Shown in pieces: positions 26,359 through 35,334 of a stretch of 64,000 nt of DNA. The DNA comes from Natronosporangium hydrolyticum (GTDB lineage Bacteria; Actinomycetota; Actinomycetes; Mycobacteriales; Micromonosporaceae): positions 5,022,001-5,086,000 of the forward strand of contig NZ_CP070499.1 of the NCBI RefSeq assembly GCF_016925615.1. Reading direction: 5' to 3'. A program made the position numbers and the translations under genes. Below the pieces are notes generated by a model. The model searched no databases. It was not told where the DNA came from and was given only the letters and a program-made list of their open reading frames with translations. Each line of letters opens with the position of its first letter. The stretch's first letter is position 1.

Positions 26359-29106
26359 GTGGCACACCCTGAGCGCCAGACCGACGACCAGCCCGGCCCG
26401 GACGCCGCGCTGCGCGCCGACATCCGCCGGCTCGGCGGTCTGCTCGGCCAGACGCTGGCCCGGCAAGAGGGCGAGCCGCTGCTCGACCTGGTCGAAGAGG
26501 TACGCGCACTGGTGCGCACCAACCCGCAGCAGGCGGCCGAGCGGCTCGGCGGGCTGGATGTGACGACCGGGACGAAGCTGGCGCGGGCCTTCTCCACCTA
26601 TTTCCACCTTGCCAACATCATCGAGCAGGTGCACCGGGCGCGGGAGCTGCGCCGGCAGCGCTCGGCCGAGGGCGGTTGGTTGGATCAAGCGGCCGCCCGG
26701 ATCGCCGAGCGGGGGGTGCCCACCGACGAGCTGACCGAGGCGGTGCGGCGGCTGGCGGTGCGTCCGGTCTTCACGGCCCATCCGACCGAGGCCGCGCGCC
26801 GCTCGATCCTCACCAAGCAACGCGCGATCGCCGACGAGCTGGACGCCGAGGCCGCCGAGGCGGCGCTCTACGGCACCCCGGGCACCCCACGCGACGGCAG
26901 ATTGGCGGAGCTGCTCGACCTGCTGTGGCAGACCGACGAGCTGCGGCTGGACCGGCCGGACCCGACCGATGAGGCCCGCAACGCCGTCTACTATCTGCGC
27001 GACCTTTACGACGGCGCCGCTGGGGCGGTGCTCGACCGGCTCGCCACCACCCTGCGTGACCTGGGCGTGGCGGTGCCGCTGACGGCCCGGCCGTTGACCT
27101 TCGGCAGCTGGATCGGCGGCGACCGGGACGGCAACCCGTTCGTGACCCCGGCGGTGACCCGGGAGGTGTTGCTGCTGCAGCATGAGCACGGCATCCAGGC
27201 GATGGAGTCGGCGATGGAGCTGCTGATCGCCGAGCTGAGCGTCTCCCGGCGGCTGCGCGGGGTCTCCCCTGACCTCGCCGCGAGTCTGGACCGGGACCTG
27301 GCGGCGCTGCCGGAGGTGGATGACCGGTTCCGGCGGGTGAACGCCGAGGAGCCGTACCGGCTCAAGGCGCGGGCGATCAAGGCGAAGCTGGCGAACACCC
27401 GGGCCCGGCTCGCCGCCGGCACCACCCACATTCCCGGCCGGGACTACCTCGGTTCCGAGGCGGCCGTCGCCGACTTGTCCCTGCTGCGGGATTCGCTCGC
27501 CGGCAACGCGGGCGAGCTGGTCGCCAACGGTCGACTCGCCACCTTGCTGCGGACCGTCACCGCGTTCGGGATCCAGCTCGCCACCCTGGACGTGCGCGAG
27601 CATGCCGACCCGCACCATGTGGTGCTCGCCGAGCTCTACCGGCAGGTGGGGGAGGTGCCGAGCTATGACCAGCTGTCCCGGCAGGAGCGCACGAAGCTGC
27701 TCGCGGACGAGCTCGGCAGCCGGCGCCCACTGTCGACGCCGGACACGCCGCTGTCGGATCCGTCCCGGAAGACCGCCGATGTCTTCCGGACCATCCGCAG
27801 CGCGCAGGAGCAGTTCGGCGATCAGGTGGTGGAGTCGTACATCATCTCCGCCACCCGGGGCGTGGACGACGTGCTCGCGGCGGCGGTGCTGGCTCGGGAG
27901 GCCGGCCTGGTCGACCCGCACGCCGGCCGTGCCCGGATCGGATTCGTGCCGCTGCTGGAGTCGATCGCTGAGCTGGACAACGGCGGCCCGATCCTGGACG
28001 AGCTGCTCAGCGTTCCCGCCTACCGGGAGATCGTGCGGGCCCGCGGCGACGAACAGGAGGTGATGCTGGGCTACTCCGACTCCAACAAGGAGGCCGGCAT
28101 CACCACCTCCCAGTGGGCGATCCACCGGGCCCAGCGGGCGCTGCGCGATGTCGCCGCCCAGCACGGCGTACAGCTGCGGTTGTTCCACGGGCGGGGCGGC
28201 ACGGTCGGCCGGGGCGGCGGGCCAACCCACGAGGCGATTCTCGCCCAGCCGTACGGCACTTTGGATGGTGCGATCAAGGTTACCGAGCAGGGCGAGGTCA
28301 TCTCCGACAAGTACACAGTGCCGGCGCTGGCGGAGGAGAATCTCGAGTTGACCGTGGCGGCGGTGCTGCGCGCCACGGTGCTGCACACCACCCCGCGGCA
28401 GTCGCTGACCGTGCTCGCCGACTGGGACGCGGCGATGACCACGGTCTCCGACGCCGCGTACGCCGAGTACCGGTCGCTGGTGGAGGATCCGCTGCTGCCG
28501 GAGTACTTCTGGGCCGCCACCCCCACTGAGCTGCTCGGTGCCCTCAACATCGGCTCCCGGCCGGCGAAGCGGCCGGACTCCGGGGCGGGGCTGACCGGAC
28601 TGCGGGCGATCCCGTGGGTCTTCGGGTGGACCCAGAGCCGGCAGATCGTCCCCGGCTGGTACGGCGTCGGCACCGGGCTGGCCGCCGCCCGCGCCGCCGG
28701 CCTGTCGGACGTGCTGTCCCAGATGTACGGCCAGTGGCACTTCTTCGGCACTTTCATCTCCAACGTGGAGATGATGCTGGCGAAGACAGATCTGGAGATC
28801 GCCCGCCGGTACGTCGAGTCGCTGGTGCCGACCCGGCTGCGACCGGTCTTCGATCGGATCGAGGCCGAGTTTGAGCGCACCACCAGCGAACTGCTCGCGG
28901 TGACCGGCGGCACCGAGCTGATGGACGACCAGCCGGGGCTGCGGCGCACGCTGGCGGTGCGCGACACCTACCTGGAGCCGTTGCATCATCTGCAGGTGGC
29001 GCTGCTGCGCCAGTACCGAAACTCCGACCCGGTCGATCCGGCGCTGCAGCGGGCACTGCTCACCACGGTCAACGGCATCGCCGCGGGGCTGCGCAACACC
29101 GGCTGA
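26359..29106 (+). CDS. ppc: Phosphoenolpyruvate carboxylase
   Basis: Carboxylates PEP to oxaloacetate, the anaplerotic entry to the TCA cycle; cytoplasmic. It has 915 residues, the usual length. Motifs in order: [15 protein letters not shown] (catalytic His), [52 protein letters not shown] and the C-terminal RNTG that ends the family. The GTG start follows ttggaggg at 26343. No regulatory element is evident upstream. Confidence 0.97.
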   Translation: MAHPERQTDDQPGPDAALRADIRRLGGLLGQTLARQEGEPLLDLVEEVRALVRTNPQQAAERLGGLDVTTGTKLARAFSTYFHLANIIEQVHRARELRRQRSAEGGWLDQAAARIAERGVPTDELTEAVRRLAVRPVFTAHPTEAARRSILTKQRAIADELDAEAAEAALYGTPGTPRDGRLAELLDLLWQTDELRLDRPDPTDEARNAVYYLRDLYDGAAGAVLDRLATTLRDLGVAVPLTARPLTFGSWIGGDRDGNPFVTPAVTREVLLLQHEHGIQAMESAMELLIAELSVSRRLRGVSPDLAASLDRDLAALPEVDDRFRRVNAEEPYRLKARAIKAKLANTRARLAAGTTHIPGRDYLGSEAAVADLSLLRDSLAGNAGELVANGRLATLLRTVTAFGIQLATLDVREHADPHHVVLAELYRQVGEVPSYDQLSRQERTKLLADELGSRRPLSTPDTPLSDPSRKTADVFRTIRSAQEQFGDQVVESYIISATRGVDDVLAAAVLAREAGLVDPHAGRARIGFVPLLESIAELDNGGPILDELLSVPAYREIVRARGDEQEVMLGYSDSNKEAGITTSQWAIHRAQRALRDVAAQHGVQLRLFHGRGGTVGRGGGPTHEAILAQPYGTLDGAIKVTEQGEVISDKYTVPALAEENLELTVAAVLRATVLHTTPRQSLTVLADWDAAMTTVSDAAYAEYRSLVEDPLLPEYFWAATPTELLGALNIGSRPAKRPDSGAGLTGLRAIPWVFGWTQSRQIVPGWYGVGTGLAAARAAGLSDVLSQMYGQWHFFGTFISNVEMMLAKTDLEIARRYVESLVPTRLRPVFDRIEAEFERTTSELLAVTGGTELMDDQPGLRRTLAVRDTYLEPLHHLQVALLRQYRNSDPVDPALQRALLTTVNGIAAGLRNTG

Positions 29107-29182
29107 TCCGTCCCGCAGCGGTCGCGTGCCGCGCTAGGCTGGAGTGAGAAGCCGTGGGGAGGGGTCCCGGGGAGGCGCAGCC

Positions 29183-29758
29183 ATGGCGGCCGAGCACGAC
29201 TCAGTGTTTCTCTACCAGTCCGCGTGCGATGTCTTCGACTCCGCGGTCCGGCAGATCGAGGCAGACCAGTGGCATGCCGACACCCCCTGCACCGAGTGGG
29301 ACGTCCGGCATTTGGTCAACCACGTAACCGTGGAGGACCTGTGGGCGCCGCAGCTGCTCGCCGGCCGCGGCATGGCCGAGGTGGGCAACGCGTTCGACGG
29401 CGATCAGCTCGGTGCCGATCCGGTTGCAGCGTGGCGGAGCGCGATGTCGGCGGCGAAGGTGGCGGCGGCCGAGCCGGGGGTGCCGGGCCGAGTGGTCCAC
29501 CTGTCCTACGGCGACGACAGCGCTACCGCGTACCTGATGCAGCTCTTCACCGATCACCTTATCCACGGCTGGGATCTCGCGACGGCGATCGGCGCCGACC
29601 AGCGGCTGCCGTCGGAGCTGGTGGCGGCGTGCGCAGCGTGGTTCGCTGAGACCGCGCCGCTCTACCGGGCGGCCGGCCTGATCGCCGACCCACCGCCGGT
29701 GCCGGCCGACGCCGACCCCCAGACCCGGCTGCTCGCCGAGTTCGGCCGCCGGGCCTGA
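29183..29758 (+). CDS. TIGR03086-type metal-binding (DinB / mycothiol-dependent) protein
   Basis: 191 residues of the DinB-like four-helix family related to mycothiol-dependent maleylpyruvate isomerase. The metal-site signatures are TPCTEWDVRHLVNHV (His on helix 2) and FTDHLIHGWDLATAIG (H..HxxD). The N-terminus aligns to FDSAVRQIEADQW. Members use mycothiol in thiol-dependent transfer or detoxification, but the substrate here is unknown. The ATG at 29183 has ggagg upstream. It follows ppc in the same direction after 76 bases. Confidence 0.85.
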   Translation: MAAEHDSVFLYQSACDVFDSAVRQIEADQWHADTPCTEWDVRHLVNHVTVEDLWAPQLLAGRGMAEVGNAFDGDQLGADPVAAWRSAMSAAKVAAAEPGVPGRVVHLSYGDDSATAYLMQLFTDHLIHGWDLATAIGADQRLPSELVAACAAWFAETAPLYRAAGLIADPPPVPADADPQTRLLAEFGRRA

Positions 29759-29857
29759 CCGCAGGCGGTTCCGCAAGATCCCCACGGCGGTGATGTCGGC
29801 ACCGTCGGGTAGGTTGACCCGGGCGCTCAGGGCGTCGGGAGTGGAGGATGCCTACCC

Positions 29858-30700
29858 ATGGTGATGGGGCCGACACATGCTACCTCGGGAGCGGTGGCGT
29901 GGCTCGCCGGTGCGGGCCTAGTGACCACAGTGGCGGGATACGCCCAGGCTCCCGCGGAGCTGGCCGTCTACACCTCGGTCTGCGCGGGCGCCGCGCTGCT
30001 GCCCGACCTGGATGTCAAAGGCAAAGTGTTCCGCCGTCGGGGCGGCGCCACCGCCGCCCGGGTCTTCGGGGTGCCGTCGCTGGCCCTAGCTAACGGGATC
30101 GAGTGGCTCTCCCGCGGCATCTACAACCTGACCCGGTCCAAGTCCGACCCGCGGCGCCGCAACGGCCACCGGACATTTACGCATACCATCGCGTTCGCGG
30201 CGATGGTCGGAGCGCTGGTGAGCGTGCTGGTGCACCACTTCGGCCGGCCGGTGGTGTTAGCCGTCCTCTTCTTCACCCTGGCGTTGGCGATCCGCGGAGT
30301 CATGGCCGAGTGGGCCCGCACCAAAGGCTGGCTGGTCACCACCGGGATCTCGGGGGCGGTCACCTTGATCGCGTTCGCCGGCCTGCCCGCCGCCGGCTAC
30401 CCCCTGCTCGGGGTGGCGGTCGGGCTGGGCTGTCTGGTGCACCTGATCGGGGACCTGATCACCCATCAAGGGGTGCCGGTGCTCTGGCCGTTCAAGATCA
30501 GAGGCCGCCGGTGGTACATGCTCACCACCCCGACCGCGATCTCGGTCAAAGCAGGCGGCGGCTTCGAGCGGGCGGTGCTGCTGCCCGGCCTGACCCTGGC
30601 CGCCTGCGCCGCCGCGACCTGGCAGGTGCCGGAGATCCAGGAGATGGCGGGTTCGGTCGCCGAGAGCCTCACCGGCGACCCCGCCGAGGCCGACAGCTGA
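29858..30700 (+). CDS. YdjM-type membrane-bound metal-dependent hydrolase
   Basis: 280 residues with several membrane helices. The conserved polar motifs are GPTHATSG near the start, LLPDLD (~50), HRTFTHT (~103) and HLIGDLITHQGVPVLWPF (~200). This His/Asp pattern defines the YdjM/DUF457 family of predicted inner-membrane metal hydrolases. E. coli YdjM is SOS-regulated, but no LexA box is visible here. It is convergent with the next leftward gene. Confidence 0.88.
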   Translation: MVMGPTHATSGAVAWLAGAGLVTTVAGYAQAPAELAVYTSVCAGAALLPDLDVKGKVFRRRGGATAARVFGVPSLALANGIEWLSRGIYNLTRSKSDPRRRNGHRTFTHTIAFAAMVGALVSVLVHHFGRPVVLAVLFFTLALAIRGVMAEWARTKGWLVTTGISGAVTLIAFAGLPAAGYPLLGVAVGLGCLVHLIGDLITHQGVPVLWPFKIRGRRWYMLTTPTAISVKAGGGFERAVLLPGLTLAACAAATWQVPEIQEMAGSVAESLTGDPAEADS

Positions 30701-30730
30701 CCCACCGCCGGCCACCCGCCGTGCCCCGGC

Positions 30731-31945
30731 TCAGCCGGTGGCCACCGGCAAGGAAGTCAACCGGTACGGGTCGGGGGAGATCCGAGCCGGCAACCTCCCG
30801 AGCACGGTAGCCGGCGGCTCCGCCAACAACTCCAGCGCCGCGAACTGGTCGCGCTCCGCCGCCACCCGGACCAGGTGGGCGAAGACCGGGGCGCCACTGG
30901 CCGGGTCGAGCCGGTCCGCCAGCCCTTCGAGGCGCACCCCGGCGAGGCCCGGCTCCGCCTCGAAGACATCCCGCAGCACCAGCAACGTCACCTGGGCCAG
31001 CACCGACTGGTAGAGCTGGTGGATCTCCGGCTCCGGGCGAGGCACCGCCCGTAGCTCCTCGACGCCGCCCCGGAACTCGTACCGGCTCACCGTCGGCACC
31101 ACGTCCGGCCCCGGCAGCACGAACCGCAGCCGGACCTGCTCGGTCTCCCGGTCGTGCTGCACCTCGTACCGGCGCGGAAACCCTGCCGGCAACGGCACCC
31201 GGCTCAGCACCGTCCGCAGGAAACTCTCGACCGCCGCCGGCTCCCGGGTCCGCAGGCCGGCCGCGACCCGGGCGATCCGCCCGTTGTACTGCTCGGTCTG
31301 CTCCCGCTGCCGCGCCAGCTTCCCTTCATGCGCCCGCTGCGCGGTCGCCAACTGCTCCGCGCGCAGCCGCTCGGCCTCCTCCCACTGCTGGCGAGCCTGC
31401 TCGTACGCCTCCCGGGCGGCCGCCTCCCGCCGCTGCTGGCCAGCCTTACCGCCCAGACTCCCCAGCAGCCCACCGGCCGGTGCGAAGTCGTCCCACGCCG
31501 GCTCTGGATACGGCGTGGCCAACGGACCGGGGTCGAAATCGAGCCCCGCCTCCGGGGTCTGATACAACGAGTCAAGGTCGATCGTCGGCGACCGCCCGAC
31601 CCCGGTAGCCAGGATGGACTCCAGCTGCTCGACCTGCTCCGCCACCTCCGCGGTGCGCTGCTCGGCGGCGTTACGGCGACGCTGGCCGTGCGCCTCCCGC
31701 ATGAAGACCGCCTGCCGCTGCCGGTGCTGCTGCTGCTGATTTGCCTTGGCGGCGGCCTTCCGCTGCTGCTCCAGCACATGCCGGGTCTGGGCGGCCTTCT
31801 GCGCCTGGGTCATGCCCTGCTTCTGCGCCGGTTTCTGCCCCTGCTTCTGCGGCCGCTGGCCCGGCTTCGCCGGCTGGCCGCCCCGGCGCGGCGGCTGCCC
31901 CCGGCCACCGGCTGGCGGGCGGGGTGGCATCGCTCCACGGGCCAT
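30731..31945 (-). CDS. Restriction-endonuclease-associated protein lacking the Mrr nuclease domain
   Basis: 404 residues. The N-terminal ~100 are a Gln/Lys/Arg/Pro-rich, partly coiled-coil region. The segment LDFDPGPLATPYPEPAWDDF and a second Gln/Glu-rich helix (~175-225) follow. The globular part contains FPRRYEVQHDRETEQVRLRF, PGPDVVPTVSRYEF and LYQSVLAQVTLLVLRDVFEA. From knowledge of the family, this matches the N-terminal half of large actinobacterial 'restriction endonuclease' proteins, which continue into an Mrr-like nuclease. Here the protein ends just after ARISPDPYRLTSL, before any nuclease. The gene downstream is convergent, so no nuclease remnant follows. The role may be regulatory or DNA/RNA binding. 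Confidence 0.7.
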   Translation of the reverse strand: MARGAMPPRPPAGGRGQPPRRGGQPAKPGQRPQKQGQKPAQKQGMTQAQKAAQTRHVLEQQRKAAAKANQQQQHRQRQAVFMREAHGQRRRNAAEQRTAEVAEQVEQLESILATGVGRSPTIDLDSLYQTPEAGLDFDPGPLATPYPEPAWDDFAPAGGLLGSLGGKAGQQRREAAAREAYEQARQQWEEAERLRAEQLATAQRAHEGKLARQREQTEQYNGRIARVAAGLRTREPAAVESFLRTVLSRVPLPAGFPRRYEVQHDRETEQVRLRFVLPGPDVVPTVSRYEFRGGVEELRAVPRPEPEIHQLYQSVLAQVTLLVLRDVFEAEPGLAGVRLEGLADRLDPASGAPVFAHLVRVAAERDQFAALELLAEPPATVLGRLPARISPDPYRLTSLPVATG

Positions 31946-32129
31946 GGCTCTCCCAACTGGCCGATCATCCGCTCGGCTGTAGACCCAGATTATCGAGATC
32001 GGCCAGGCCCGTCGAGGCCGCTCGCCACCGGACGAGCGCTTTGATCACCAGCGGTGAGGGTCTAGGGTTGGTCGCCAACCACCCCGCAGCGCGTTTTAGC
32101 GACGAGGCTAGGACACCGGAGGTACCCAG

Positions 32130-33335
32130 ATGACCCAGTTGGCGCTCCGCGAAGAGGCGAACGACATGGCGGACGAGCTGGCGGCGTTGCGGCGACGCCT
32201 ACACCAGATTCCCGAGATCGGGCTCCACCTGCCGCGTACCCAGGAGGCCGTGCTCGCCGCGCTGGACGGTCTACCGCTGGAGATCACCTTGGGCGAGCAG
32301 CTCTCTTCGGTGACCGCGGTACTGCGCGGCGGCACCCCGGGCGGGCCGGCGGTGTTGCTGCGCGGAGACATGGACGCGCTGCCGGTCACCGAGCGCACCG
32401 GCGAGCCGTTCAGCTCCGAGCACGAGGGGGCGATGCACGCCTGCGGCCACGACCTGCACACCGCCGGCCTGGTCGGTGCCGCCCGGCTGCTGGCCGCCCG
32501 GCGGGAACAGCTCGCCGGCGACGTGGTCTTCATGTTCCAGCCCGGAGAGGAGGGGCACGACGGGGCCCGGTACATGGTCGAGGAGGGGGTGCTGACCGCC
32601 GCCGGCCCGGAGGTGAGCGCCGCGTACGGCATCCACGTCAGCTCGTCGATGTACCACAAGGGAGTCTTCGTCGGCCGACCCGGCACGTTGATGGCCGCCT
32701 CAGCCGGGCTTTCGGTGCGGGTCATCGGCGCGGGTGGCCACGGCTCCACTCCGCATCGCACCCTCGACCCGGTGCCCGCCGCCTGCGAGATGGTGCTCGG
32801 GCTGCAGAGCATGGTCACCCGCCGGTTCGACGTGTTCGAGCCGGTGGTGGTGACCGTCGGCAGCTTCCACGCCGGCACCAAACGCAACATTATCCCGGAC
32901 GACGCGACCTTCGAGGCGACGGTCCGCGCCTTCTCCCCGGAGCCACTGGCCAGAGTCCGGGAATACGCCGTCCAGCTCTGCGAACAGATCGCCGCCGCCC
33001 ACGGGCTACGCGCCGAGGCGACCTTCCACGAGGAGTATCCAGCCACCGTCAACGACGCCACCGAGCACGCCTTCGTAGCCCAAACCATCCAGGAACTCTT
33101 CGGCGAGCAACGGTACGAAGAACTCGCCAACCCGATGACCGGCAGCGAAGACTTCTCCCGGGTGCTCGACCGGGTGCCCGGCGCGTACGTCTTCCTCGGC
33201 GCCACCTGCGCCGACGACGACCCGGCCGCGGCACCGACCAACCACTCGCCGCTGGCGCGCTTCGACGACAGCGTGCTATCGGACGGGGCGGCGCTGCTCG
33301 CGGAGCTGGCCACCCGCCGGCTCACCGCGACCTGA
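32130..33335 (+). CDS. M20 family metallopeptidase / amidohydrolase
   Basis: Zinc-dependent cytoplasmic amidohydrolase of 401 residues, similar to hippurate hydrolase and N-acyl-amino-acid hydrolases. Metal ligands: GDMDALPVTE, ACGHDLHTAG, QPGEEGHDGARYM (catalytic Glu-Glu), YGIHVSS, and MTGSEDFSRV near the C-terminus. A dimerisation insert (~190-300) contains GHGSTPHRTLDPVPAAC. It starts about 185 bases from the divergent upstream gene, so it has its own promoter, and it ends in a perfect hairpin. Confidence 0.93.
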   Translation: MTQLALREEANDMADELAALRRRLHQIPEIGLHLPRTQEAVLAALDGLPLEITLGEQLSSVTAVLRGGTPGGPAVLLRGDMDALPVTERTGEPFSSEHEGAMHACGHDLHTAGLVGAARLLAARREQLAGDVVFMFQPGEEGHDGARYMVEEGVLTAAGPEVSAAYGIHVSSSMYHKGVFVGRPGTLMAASAGLSVRVIGAGGHGSTPHRTLDPVPAACEMVLGLQSMVTRRFDVFEPVVVTVGSFHAGTKRNIIPDDATFEATVRAFSPEPLARVREYAVQLCEQIAAAHGLRAEATFHEEYPATVNDATEHAFVAQTIQELFGEQRYEELANPMTGSEDFSRVLDRVPGAYVFLGATCADDDPAAAPTNHSPLARFDDSVLSDGAALLAELATRRLTAT

Positions 33336-33342
33336 CGGCTGC

Positions 33343-33371
33343 GACCGGCGCCGCGTTCGGCGGCGCCGGTC
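33343..33371 (+). terminator. Terminator hairpin of the M20 gene
   Basis: Perfect 12-bp arms gaccggcgccgc / gcggcgccggtc around a gttcg loop, 8 bases after the stop. It could also serve the convergent small gene that ends at 33397. Confidence 0.8.
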
Positions 33372-33396
33372 GGTCAACCGATTCACACCGGGCAGA

Positions 33397-33603
33397 TCAG
33401 CGGTTACCGCGCCGACCAGCCCGACGAGGCGAAAGGATCGGCTGCGGTCGACCCTGCTGCTGGCTCGGCCCATGCTCCTGCGACGAGCCGAGCTTCTTGC
33501 CGCGCTGCTGCGCCCGCCGCTCGGCACGGTTAAGTGGTTCGGCCGACTCCGGCTGCTCCGGCTGCTCCGGGTCGGCGGCGGAATCGTGCGTTGGCTGCGA
33601 CAT
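33397..33603 (-). CDS. Small conserved basic/hydrophilic protein
   Basis: 68 residues: an acidic first half (DPEQPEQPESAEP), then LNRAERRAQQRGKK, then a Gln/Pro/Arg-rich tail. The NRAERRAQQRG motif recurs in short actinobacterial proteins of unknown role. The ATG is preceded by aggagg at 5-base spacing, which supports real translation. No membrane segment or enzyme motif is seen; it is probably an RNA- or ribosome-associated disordered protein, but that is a guess. Confidence 0.65.
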   Translation of the reverse strand: MSQPTHDSAADPEQPEQPESAEPLNRAERRAQQRGKKLGSSQEHGPSQQQGRPQPILSPRRAGRRGNR

Positions 33604-33737
33604 CAAGACCTCCTGAGGATGACTAACAAGGGTGAACGACCGAGGCGCGTTAGCGCGCGGGGGATCTCAGGAGCTGTACATGCCTTGACGCTAGCATGAC
33701 CGCAATCGCGCCACGACCGCAATTTGCCCCGGCACCG

Positions 33738-34406
33738 TTACTCCGGTGCGACCCGCTGCCGGACCACCACCGAGGCCGCCGTCACCTGCGCCCGCTCGGA
33801 TGCCGACAGCGTCGGATTCCCCTCCCGCAACGCCACGGCCCGGGGCAGACCACCGAGCACATCGTCACCAGCACGAGTCAAGAACGCGTTCAACGTCTCA
33901 GCGGCCGGGCCACACATGATCGCCGGCACGTGCAGGCCGATCGCGGCCTCGGCGAGAATCAACGCGCTGACCGCCAGATCGAACTCGGCCGGCCCATGCC
34001 GGGCGTTGCTCCAGTCCAGCAGGACCGGGCCGGCGTCGGCCATGATCACATTGTCGGGGTGCAGATCCAGGTGCACGATCCGGTCCGTTGGAGCGCCCTC
34101 GCCCGCCAGCGGCGACACCCGGCCCAGCTCGCGGTGCAGCTCGGCGAGCACCCTCCCGGCATCGACCGGGGAGATCCGCTCCGCGACGATCGCGGTCAGT
34201 AGTGTCTCCCCTGCCACCCGCTGCATCACCATCTCCCGCCCGTGTGCCGAGTAGACCTCAGGAACCGGGAAACCCTGCCGCTGGAGGTGCGCCATCAACT
34301 CCGCCTCGGCGGCCACATCCCGATCAGCCCGGTAGCGGCGCAGCACCCGATCCGCGTCCAGCGCGTACACGTCGGCCTCGCGACCCGAGGCGAGCAGCTC
34401 ACTCAT
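33738..34406 (-). CDS. Aminoglycoside phosphotransferase-family kinase
   Basis: 222 residues with the APH/choline-kinase fold. A short N-lobe (GREADVYALDADRVLRRYR) precedes catalytic loop IVHLDLHPDNVIM (H-D-x-H-x-D-N) and metal-binding VLLDWSNARHGPAEFDLA. It is shorter than resistance APHs (~260), and the substrate may be a small metabolite rather than an antibiotic. The start MSELLASGRE overlaps the upstream glycosylase gene's stop by 8 bases; the longer frame is that gene's shadow. Confidence 0.85.
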   Translation of the reverse strand: MSELLASGREADVYALDADRVLRRYRADRDVAAEAELMAHLQRQGFPVPEVYSAHGREMVMQRVAGETLLTAIVAERISPVDAGRVLAELHRELGRVSPLAGEGAPTDRIVHLDLHPDNVIMADAGPVLLDWSNARHGPAEFDLAVSALILAEAAIGLHVPAIMCGPAAETLNAFLTRAGDDVLGGLPRAVALREGNPTLSASERAQVTAASVVVRQRVAPE

Positions 34407-35223
34407 CGCAGATCGCCGGTTGGCAACTGGGGCACCAGTAGGAATTCCGGCCGGCCAGCCCCGACCGGCGTACCTCGGTGCCGCACCGCAGGCACGGCTG
34501 GCCGGCGCGCCGGTAGACATACACCTCGCCACCGTGCCGATCCTGCCGCGGCGGGCGGCCCATCGCTTCGGGCAGATGCTCGTCGTCGACGGTGTCGATA
34601 GTGCCGGTCGCGCGACCGACCTTCATCAACTCGCACAGATCACGCCACAGCTCCCGCCACTGGATCTCGGCCAGCTCCCGGCCTGGCAGCGTAGGCGGGA
34701 TGCCGGCCCGGAACAACACCTCGCTCACATAGACCAACCCCGCCCCGGCCACGATCGACTGGTCCAGCAGCAGCGCCGCCAGCGCCGTACGGCTGCGGCG
34801 GATTCGCTGATAGGCGACCATCGGGTCAGCGTCGTCACGCAGCGGGTCGGCGCCGAGCCGCCGGCGCAGCGACTCCGCCTCCGGTGGGGCCAACAGCTCG
34901 CAGGCGGCCGGACCGCGGAGCTCCAGCCAATGATCCGGCGAGGTCAACCGCAGCCGCACCTGGCCCACCACCGACGGCGGCGGCGGTCCGGCGCCTTCCG
35001 TGAAGACGCCGTAGAGGCCCAGGTGGACGTGGAGAATCCGGTCACCCTCGTAGTGGTGGAACAGATGCTTGCCGTACGCCTCGGTGTCGCGGAGCACCCG
35101 GCCGGTGAGCTGGGCGGCGCCCGCCTCGAACCGCCCCTGCGGGCTGGCCGCGGTCACCGGCCCGCCAGCGAAGAGCTCCCGGTGCCGGCTCGCCAGCCGA
35201 TGGATCGTATGTCCCTCTGGCAC
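34399..35223 (-). CDS. nei: Fpg/Nei family DNA glycosylase (endonuclease VIII type)
   Basis: Base-excision repair glycosylase/AP lyase for oxidised bases, 274 residues. The N-terminus PEGHTIHR carries the catalytic Pro/Glu; the Nei-type PEGHT differs from PELPE of Fpg. The H2TH region (AALLLDQSIVAGAGLVYVSE) and the C-terminal zinc finger (CLRCGTEV...WCPSCQP) are complete. It is translationally coupled to the downstream kinase by an 8-base overlap. Confidence 0.93.
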   Translation of the reverse strand: MPEGHTIHRLASRHRELFAGGPVTAASPQGRFEAGAAQLTGRVLRDTEAYGKHLFHHYEGDRILHVHLGLYGVFTEGAGPPPPSVVGQVRLRLTSPDHWLELRGPAACELLAPPEAESLRRRLGADPLRDDADPMVAYQRIRRSRTALAALLLDQSIVAGAGLVYVSEVLFRAGIPPTLPGRELAEIQWRELWRDLCELMKVGRATGTIDTVDDEHLPEAMGRPPRQDRHGGEVYVYRRAGQPCLRCGTEVRRSGLAGRNSYWCPSCQPAICDE

Positions 35224-35255
35224 CAGCCCACTTTACGCGCCACCCAGACCCCCCG

Positions 35256-35321
35256 CCGGCCGATCATGAGCGTGTGGTCCGACACGCGGGCGGGTCGGAC
35301 CACACGCTCATGATCGGCCGG
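35256..35321. repeat. Perfect 28-bp inverted repeat downstream of the LPMO gene
   Basis: Arms 35256-35283 and 35294-35321 are exact complements, with loop acgcgggcgg. The outer part of the arm carries cgatcatgagc, which also occurs at 57043. Position, 13 bases after the LPMO stop, allows a terminator role, but the length and shared sequence suggest a dispersed palindrome family. Confidence 0.85.
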
Positions 35322-35334
35322 GATGGTTACCGGG

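Noticed and set aside
25774-28989. A 1071-codon open frame antisense to ppc
   Set aside because: It is the mirror of a strongly conserved ppc; the product is Arg/Gly/Leu/Val-biased, as expected from a GC-rich codon pattern read in reverse, and has no motif or ribosome site.
33738-34406. Antibiotic-resistance kinase
   Set aside because: The fold is APH-like, but the protein is short, lacks resistance-gene context and is coupled to a repair glycosylase; no specific resistance can be claimed.
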